A stretch of DNA of 64,000 nucleotides from Hypoxylon rubiginosum. Taxonomy: Eukaryota; Ascomycota; Sordariomycetes; Xylariales; Hypoxylaceae. Location of the stretch: positions 2,542,001-2,606,000 of the forward strand of contig CADCXA010000006.1 of the NCBI GenBank assembly GCA_902806565.1, given 5' to 3'. This document shows positions 56,109-64,000 of the stretch, piece by piece; within the stretch, counting starts at the first letter, position 1; the number at the start of each line of letters is the position of its first letter. The notes under the pieces are model-generated. The model was given only the letters and a program-made list of their open reading frames with translations, did not search any database and was not told the origin of the DNA. Both the position numbers and the translations under genes were made by a program.

Positions 56109-59100
56109 ATGTCGTGATGACGCCTGAAACCAACATAAATAGGTACCCCTATATAGATACAGTACCTACCTCGCATACACGTATATGCATACACGGCACC
56201 GCACGACATTTTGTTTCATCATCGCTGAACGCCCCCAAATTTGACAGGTTTTCTTCTTATTTTTCTTTTCTCACTTCGCATTTCCAACTTTGCCTCCCCG
56301 CTCGAAATATCTCGGTAATTCCCCACCTTAGGTGATGGTGGTGGTGGTCATCATTATGTATCATAGCCGTCCACGCGAGATTCGACATAGCCGTAGCCAA
56401 AGTAATTCTAAGGATAGACAGATAGATACTCGATCACCATGGGCAATGTTTTACGGACGGAGGGGCCATGTTTCGTGTTTCAGCCCTAGGCTCACTCGCC
56501 TGTCAGTCAGTTATTTATATGGTCTTTTCAGCTACTTCTCGCATCCTCGGCGCCATCTCCACAGGCCACGTTCTGGTGCGACGTCAAAGTTCAGTACGAC
56601 GTTAGAAGAAAAAAAGAAGAAGAAGAAAGTGTTCAACTACGGAGTTATCTGTGCCGCGCAGCATCTTTAACGTATGTCCACGTCTTCGCCGCATTTCCAC
56701 CTGTCCGGAAATGGATGACAGATAGGTATTCCAATACTCGCCACTCGCACTTGCTTGGGCAACACCTGTGTGCTTTACGAGTAGATATGTATCCGAATGT
56801 CCATCGCCCCTTGACACCTAAGCCACTGGCAGTCGAGACCCGGGGCTTTATGGGGGTTGGGAGGGAAGAGAGAGAACTCCGCGTCGTTCCTCCTAACCCC
56901 GATGAGTTACAAATTGTCTTCGTAGTATAAGTGCGAGTCTTCACCGAGGGCAACAAATGAAAAAGCAATGTACGTGTATATGCAACATGAAGCTCCACCG
57001 AATCGATGGATAGGCAGACAGACCTCGCACATCGTGAAGAATTATAGGAATCCAAGGTCGTAATAGTCGTAGTAGTATACGGAGTATATACGATGTGGCG
57101 AATTTCTCGATGCCTTCCTGCTGGATCTGCGTAACGTGCTATTAAGGCTTGCCAGAGTTATCTTCGTTACGCATCTAAGGGGCACTTCCCACCACACCCT
57201 CTCCAAGTAGCATACTCTGTCCAGAAGAGCGCTCGTGACGACACAGTATCGGTCCCGTGCCAGGGCGAGACTGTTCTTTTTGGTTGACCGGTCCCCGACG
57301 AGAGCCTGCCACAGGGCGGTTTGCGGGTTTGTCGCGGTTGGCTGTGCATAGCTATTAATCGCCTAGGCGATAGGAGGTAGGTATTTGGGTAGGGTAGGAG
57401 GAAGATACGAAAGGAGGAAATGTTGCTCGGTCGCCTTCTTCGTACATACATGGACTACCTCGGCACATCGGCGGGGTGCTCTGCAGTTTTGCAGCTCTGC
57501 AGCTTTGCCGCAGTTGGGCAGAGAAGCCGTATTCGGGGGCATCATTTTGGCAATATTCCCTTCCACAGCGCCATCCTGCCGTTGGCTGGGTAGCCGAACT
57601 GCATATTCCGGCAGAAGTGTGTTGCCCTGCGTGTATTCTAGGTAGCACGGGGTTGTCGCCGTAAATGCGGGATTGCGTAGGGCATCGGTAAAGGTGTCAC
57701 AGGACCTGCCATATGCAAGATGGGGATACACAAGAAACGCATGCATGCGGTACACCGAGAGGATCGATAGGTTGCCCGATGCGCTAAGGTTCCCGGTCCG
57801 CATCCATCAGGACTGTGGCGGGAAGCGACACCGTTCCTGATCGGCACTGAGGCTCGGAAGAGGCTATTGCTAGCGAGGTTGACTTCTCCGTCTGCCACCA
57901 ACAACCAGGGTCGTGAAACAGGACCGCTTCGCTTTCACACATCTCGTCTGCAGTGAATACTACGGTAGGTAAGGGATGCAACGCTACATTGTTAGTAATA
58001 TAACCCCATTTTAAGTAGGAAAATATATTCCTCGCTACGAGAGATCGTCATCTCCTCTCGGCGCCGCGGAAAGAGGGGTGAGACAAACAGATAGATGTAA
58101 AATGAGGCTGTGGAAGACGAAGGCAACCATGTAAGGGTCGGAAAACTATAGTCGGTATCCTCAGGTCGTGAGGAACTTACGATTGAGCGACTCGCATCGC
58201 GGCGCGTACCGAGGAAGGGCTCATTGCGCTCGTCTCAACTATGAACGCCTACAAGTACGGCGTGTTGTTACAGTACATACCATAACTCGGGAGTTAGGGT
58301 TCGAGTATGTCTCTTCCCATAGAGTTTCCGTGGCTGGCAAGATCCGTACTTATTCGGCCGAAGATATTTGATATCTATGGCATAGTAAATACCCTTGGCA
58401 TAGACGATGCTTCGGAGAATTAGTACACTCCGGTCTAAGCCCCGGCAGGTTGTAGGTCATCATAGATTGTATATGATGCCAATCTGTTGGCTGGTGAGAT
58501 CTAACGCATCAATGACCGTCCAATTCATTAATCGTCCGAAGTGAAGATGTCATTGTCTAAACGATGCTGTATGGCTCGCTAGACCGGGGACAAGTTCATG
58601 GTGGCTCCAATATGACAACGGCGAGACATGCGGCTACCATGCAAAAGGCCGCCCGTAAGTAAGTAATCTGCAAGGTATGTATACAGCACCGGGGAATTTA
58701 GTTTAGCAAGGCAGGCGGATTACCCATCTTGCACGTAGGACTCAAACGAGTTTCGACTAGATACGGTAGAGTCTTAGATCGTCAAACCCTAGCCCAGCTG
58801 ATGAACCCCTGAAAAGGACAGTGAGCTTAGTTGAGTCTGCAAGAATTCGCTAGGAATGACTGCATGAGATGGCGCCGAGAACAGTTGAAGAAGGATGCTG
58901 CATGTATGTATGTAGTAACCCTTACCCGAACGTCAATGTCGACGGGTCCTTGGCACCTCGCATATCTCGATAGTCTCGGGAGTCAAGCGTCTACCATCAG
59001 TTATTGTATAGCTCTAATTGATGCCATTGAGGCTGGCGCTATTTTGCAATCCTCGCAGTGGCTAGGCAGAGCTCCGCGATGGATCTTGTAGGAATGGGGC

Positions 59101-59780
59101 AGCTAGCCGGATACGGGTATATTCTTCGAAGATACGTTTCAACCACTACCCGACTAGTTTCCTCGTTGAATCCGATTTTGAGGATAGAGGAAAGGCTAGA
59201 TGTCAGGTTTGGTCGCAATTATGAAGGACGGCCTTTCTGACAAGTCCCTTACCTCGAGTGACGAAATATGGTATATATTCTAGCACACTATGTCGAAGAG
59301 GTGTACGTAATGCGACTGGGCCAAGTAAGCGATGATGCAGAACGATTATCGATGTCATGGTCGGAAGCGATGCCGCTAATGCATATTGCTGCCTGGATAT
59401 TAGGGGGCTGCTAACCCTTCTGAAGCGTTATCCTACCTGAGGTTAGGTACAGTTGGAAAATTCCCCGAGTCTGCCGCTAGCATCGATGACAGTGGAATCT
59501 GATAATTGTTAATGACTCCGCCGGCGATGCCGTCGAACTGGTGGAGCAACGATGGAGGATTTGCCGGGTTTACCTTGGTGCGAAGCAGCGTGTCGTTGTA
59601 ATGGGGAAGATTCCGCAAGCACGCTACTCCATCCCAGTCCAGAATTTATCACTTGATTCCTCAGGTTCCCTGCGGCAGAGATCGGCTGTGGTAATGGGGA
59701 GTCCCCTTTGGCCTATCAGACAGCCAGCCACCTTTGAGGCGCAGTCGACGGAAGTTGGGGTCATGCGATGCCACACTTGC

Positions 59781-59802
59781 AGAGAGCGAGAGAGAGAGAG
59801 AA
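59781..59802. repeat. (AG)n microsatellite
   Basis: AG run of 22 bp with one C interruption. Confidence 0.9.
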
Positions 59803-60245
59803 GACTCACCAACATACTACTATGTAAGATGCCGTAAGTAAGTATATGCGGCATGGATAGGAAAGCCGAGTAGCAAAACCCCACCGAATAAACGGGACAC
59901 GGAGAAGAGGCGATTGGGCGGGTTGCGAAACAATCGTGACAATCATCCATAATCGTAAGTTATACCGTCGTCATTTACCTGTGACTCCTGCGACTAACGA
60001 ATGGGCTTGCACTACTACTGCAGACCCGGGGGGAGACCCATGCGCAAGGCTGACCGCCTCACGGCGACGAAGGGCTTAACAGCCACAATGGCTCAGGCTC
60101 TAGGCCTTTGAAGTGAAGCAATAGAATAGACAGGTTGAAGGGATATCGAATGTCGATCTAAGACAGATCGGTTAAGCGATTCCCGTTGAGATCTCGTCAA
60201 GTTGTACAGGAGCGGATGGGTTGTGTATCGTTGTTTTGATCTTTG

Positions 60246-60287
60246 CATTTGCATTGGGCCATTTGCATTGGGCCATTTGCATTGGGT
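60246..60287. repeat. 14-bp tandem repeat, three copies
   Basis: Unit CATTTGCATTGGGC; two exact copies and a third that ends in T. The ATTTGCAT core resembles an octamer palindrome half, but I assign no function. Confidence 0.9.
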
Positions 60288-61523
60288 CATTGGCAATGAC
60301 AAGGGCGCTACTCGTGGGGAAAATATCCATCGGCACCTAGAGGTAGGAATAAGAGTCACGCCGAGTTATTTGTGACGGTTTCGCTCACCTTGTGAACGCC
60401 TTGCGCCTCTTAAGGATTGCTCCAGAGTCGTTCATGCCAAGCCGGAGACCAGCGCCCAGCTCTTAACTACCTAGTTCGGTGAAGAGAATAGAACGAATTA
60501 TCCTATTTGTTCATTAATCAGGTTCTTATCACGTTATGAGTAAGGCCTACGTAGGGCTTAACTTAACTCTCTAGGCCAGGAGAGGTATTCTATAAATCGT
60601 GAAATTAGATACGACGTAGAGGGATAAGTCCTGCGTGATAGGTACCTACCTAGGTACAGTTATTATTTCCCTATGTATTTCCTACCAATGTAGAAACATT
60701 CGGTAGGTCTGTATCGGATTGGTAGGCCTCGCATTCGGGAGGGTCCTTGACCCAGGACTGTGGATAGGTTGCAGCCACGTCGATCAGGGTCTCGGGAGGT
60801 ATCTAGATTCGAGACGCAATGAGACTTTGTTCATGGCAGTTTCGGGGAAAACAAACTAGGCGTGTACCTACATATCGACGTAGCATTTGAGGTCCTCCAT
60901 CGATCCCCTACCCACTAGATACCAGTAGATAGGTACCAGTAGATCTGCGATGTGCATTTTGGGGACGCAGGTGTATGTCTCAAAGCTGCAGTAGAAGCAG
61001 GAATCGAAGCTCGTGAATGGATCAACTACCGTCGCCATTCCCCTAAGGGTTCTTTGGGGATTATCCCGCCTGCATTACATAGTAGGTATTACCCCCTAAC
61101 CCGCATCGCACTGCCAGTCTATTGGGTGGTGTTACGAAAGAAGTATGTGCCCATCTTAGGTGCCTACCAGGGCTTGCCTTTTAGAAGGTAGGTACTTACT
61201 ACTAGCCCTTCAGGAGGGTTATTCCCTAAGCGGTTTAATACGCTGCGCCTTTATTATCTTAGGAGGTAGGTACTTCTGCTGTCTGACTTCTGCTGTCTGG
61301 TATAGAGCTCTACTTATTATCACTTTTCATACCTACATGTACCTAGGCCTTCCAACTACATATGTACATAATATATTAGCCTCAATGCCGGTGAGATTTC
61401 ACGAATACATTATTATACTGAACGAATACTGACTACCTACAAGTTCAATGGCAATCGATGGCAAGGTGGTATAGGGAAACATCAATGCCTGCATGGGTGC
61501 GTTAGGCGTCGGGTATTTGTCAA

Positions 61524-61547
61524 TGCCAGTGCCAGTGCCAGTGCCAG
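61524..61547. repeat. (TGCCAG)4 tandem repeat
   Basis: Four exact 6-bp units followed by a partial TGC. Confidence 0.95.
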
Positions 61548-63530
61548 TGCGCCGTCTCCAGGGACCTGGGTAGAAAAGAATTTCGTCATCATCCTGGCGA
61601 CCTCACCCGCGCGATAGATGTCGCATTACTGATCAAGATCGTCTACGATGGGAAAGCGAAGAAACCCCCCATTCCGCATTTGGACCAGTCCTAGCATTGA
61701 AGCTAGGCATGCACAAGATGGCGCCGATTGTTCGAAATGGTGCAAGATGTACAAGTCCGTACCTCGCGAGCCACATACCGGGCATGGGTTGGCCAGAGCG
61801 GCAAGCCGTACGACAACCAATCGTCGCACACGCGCAAGCGAAGCTGTCGCGTGTGCAGCCACTGTTCAGCAAGTACATGGCAGTACATGCAATGTTCATT
61901 TGAATATTCACCGTGGGTTGCAATAGGATACAGGGAAACGCATTGCCCCTCAGCCTTACCTAAGAATAGGGCAAACATTCCGTCTTCTTCTACTCGGCAT
62001 GGAATACCAAGCCGGGATGCCTCGGGATCGCATCTAGGTAAAGTGCGTTTCGTCAGCTCCATACACGAAGCTGGCGAGCGTCGACGTGTTATTATGAGTG
62101 AACGAAGACTTTCTAAGAACGTCTGGTTCCAGGTAGGTATTTGAGGAGGTCCTGACGTCTTGCTGACCACCCACGTTGGATTGGCCGGCAATAGTAGAGA
62201 CGGCAAACTACATTGGAACCAAGGCCACCGGACCGGTGCTTAGGGTTAACACCACGCGCCGATGATTAAATCCGTTCATGACACCATACGTTAAATGTTA
62301 CCAAAGTCGGTCCAAGCCACCCGACTCTTCTATGCCGTCGTCGACGTTCCTGCGGTCCGTAGGTGTATTCCTTGTTTTTTTTTTTGCCCTTGACCACTAC
62401 TCTAGATACATATATATTAGAATAGAATAAGAGAACTGTTTCGGCCGGTGCTACGGCAGTTCGAACGGAAATCGCATGGTAACGCCGTCGCGTTTCCGTC
62501 GAGTTTCAAGTCGGCGACCGGCTTTTCTTTTCCAAACCGAGATTCGCATTGTATTCGACGTCGGCCTCTCTGCTTAAGCCCGACATTTTGAACGGCATAG
62601 TACTTGACATACTTTCGGATCGCCAAACTTCAGATTGAGAATGGACACTATAAGAAGCTTGACCTGAGGTACCTCAGGTATTAATTATCACACTTGAACT
62701 TTTATTTTATTTTAACTATATCTACTTAGGTTAGTTGCTGATTTCAAATAGATAAGTACAGAAAAAGGCTACCTGATCTACATGGTTAGTACTTGAATGG
62801 GTTTCTAAATCTATCAATGACCACATATGAAACAGGAGTACCCTCGATATCTCGAGAATTTATTAGGTACTCTGTTTAAGCCACTCAAGATGAATAAGAC
62901 CCGATGCTGGATAGTCGTAAGCATGATTTGGTATTATTATTATTATCAACCCTACCTCTACCTAGGTACCCTCGCTCACTGCTCACCTGTGACCCATGTA
63001 AGCAAGCGCCGGCTATCGACTGCTGTCGACACGGAAAGGAAGCCTCGGGATCGACCCCCAATGCTTAAAGTATGTATCTTGTGAGAAATCAAGCAGTCAC
63101 CAATGTGAGCAATACGATGCCATATTTGGATCCGCCGTTGCCGGGTGTCGTAGAGAGGCATAGGTTGCCCGAATGCCCGTCTCTGTCCTTTAACCTACAT
63201 GTAAGTCAGGTCAGGGCTTCTTACGCCAAGCCTCTATATACCGCCAGATAGGCAATGGTATACTACAAAGTATACCCCTCCGCCATTGAGAATTCCTATA
63301 TGTATAGACGGTACGCAAAGAGACGTCCACGGCATCTACATACATGTATGTAGTAGGTCAGGGCTGGTCAGGTACTTTGGATACCTAGAAATATAATACG
63401 GCTACCGTACAGCCATATAGCCAATCCTTGCAAGCTAAGCTGCGCTAGGGTACACGAGCAGGTACCTACTATGTAAGTCCTGGGATCATCAGCCCTGCAT
63501 GGGGAGCAGTTGTGCAGGGAATAGAGAACA

Positions 63531-63558
63531 GGGACCAGGGACCAGGGACTAGGGACTA
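63531..63558. repeat. 7-bp tandem repeat, four copies
   Basis: Two GGGACCA units are followed by two GGGACTA units, again a G-rich 7-mer like those at 22555 and 41445. Confidence 0.9.
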
Positions 63559-64000
63559 GGTAGGGAACCAGTTAAGCCAGTTAAGCTACTTAGGTACGGT
63601 CGGACCATCCCCCGATTTCCTTCCCAATCTAGGAGGGGGAGTGGTCGACAAATTTGATCCGAATCCGAAAAAACGACTGGATAAAAAATAAAAACTAAAA
63701 AGAAGGAAAAATATATAGGTAATAATCTAAAATCTATTCTAGATATAGGTAACTTATTTGAGGTTTCAAGTCATTATCCATTGTCACACAGAAATGAACC
63801 TCATCGCCTAACCACCACCACCACAAAATGACACAATGACACAACTACATAACCACATAACCGCATATCGTAACTACATACCTACATCCTACCTTATGTA
63901 TGTAGGTTATGTATACATACTACGTGTTTCTACTTCTAACAACCAAGCCCAACGCACACCCCCCCGGCTTAGACATATAGCAGAAGATACCTAGTCTGCA

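Larger units (their letters stand above)
54815..64000. other. Gene-poor right flank, no gene supported (9.2 kb)
   Basis: The longest frames (146-167 codons, near 57363-57803 and 61703-62206 on the minus strand) overlap others on both strands and show no motifs, transmembrane pattern or consistent splice sites. The DNA contains several short tandem arrays (listed separately) and many TAGGTACCTA-type palindromes. It is not strikingly AT-rich, so massive RIP decay is not obvious. No tRNA, transposase or reverse-transcriptase trace is seen. It could hold non-coding transcripts or a fast-evolving small secreted gene that I cannot recognise. Confidence 0.5.

Noticed and set aside
57363..57981. Cluster of minus-strand frames of 65-146 codons
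   Set aside because: I tried to see a spliced gene, but no splice sites joined the frames into a recognisable protein.
61703..62206. 167-codon minus-strand frame in the right flank
   Set aside because: Overlaps several frames on both strands, shows no domain, and codon use looks random; kept only as part of the gene-poor region.

Overview
This window is nuclear DNA from a filamentous ascomycete, most likely a Pezizomycotina member of Sordariomycetes type; the class is an inference from gene content and style. The evidence is short 51-198 bp GT-AG introns with CTAAC/CTGAC-like branch sites, AT- and GC-mixed intergenic DNA, long gaps between single genes rather than operons, a HET-domain incompatibility gene, a GPI-anchored GH72 wall enzyme and a full set of fungal housekeeping genes. 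I support 19 protein genes. Most are spliced, and I joined exons by reading frame, splice sites and family similarity as I know it. No database search was possible. I see no tRNA, rRNA, CRISPR array or intact transposon.

Layout from left to right: GH72 glucanosyltransferase (-, 191-1726); J-domain protein (-, 4208-5299); Mim2-like outer-membrane import factor (-, 6602-6975); eIF2 beta (+, 8823-9803); HET-domain protein with a 54-residue glutamate run (-, 10191-12594); membrane-anchored aspartic-protease-like protein that lacks both catalytic motifs (-, 13476-15431); FAD oxidoreductase (+, 16362-18221); SNF1/AMPK alpha kinase (-, 19199-21837); predicted mitochondrial Gly-rich protein (-, 23594-24454); DNA polymerase epsilon subunit B (+, 24800-27266); secreted GH43 hydrolase (+, 28143-29918); nucleoporin Nup133 (-, 30740-35088); AFG1-type ATPase (+, 36332-38362); TRAPPC2L/Tca17-like sedlin protein (-, 38637-39422); mitochondrial malonyl-CoA:ACP transacylase (-, 39921-41249); AP-3 mu (-, 42154-43814); Mpp10 (+, 44148-46421); small DMAC1-like CxxC membrane protein (+, 46898-47257); DYRK/Pom1-type kinase (+, 50568-54814). 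The last 9.2 kb has no gene I can support.

Most genes are unrelated core functions: translation, replication, nuclear pore, ribosome biogenesis, trafficking and mitochondrial biogenesis. Several neighbours are divergent and probably share promoters (Mim2/eIF2 beta, mitochondrial protein/DPB2, NUP133/AFG1, AP-3 mu/MPP10). The most unusual stretch is 10.1-18.2 kb. There a HET-domain gene whose acidic tract is coded by an in-frame 9-bp microsatellite lies next to a type-I membrane pseudo-aspartic-protease and a GC-rich FAD oxidoreductase. This accessory island is the best candidate for new biology, possibly self/non-self recognition, but a functional link is only an inference.
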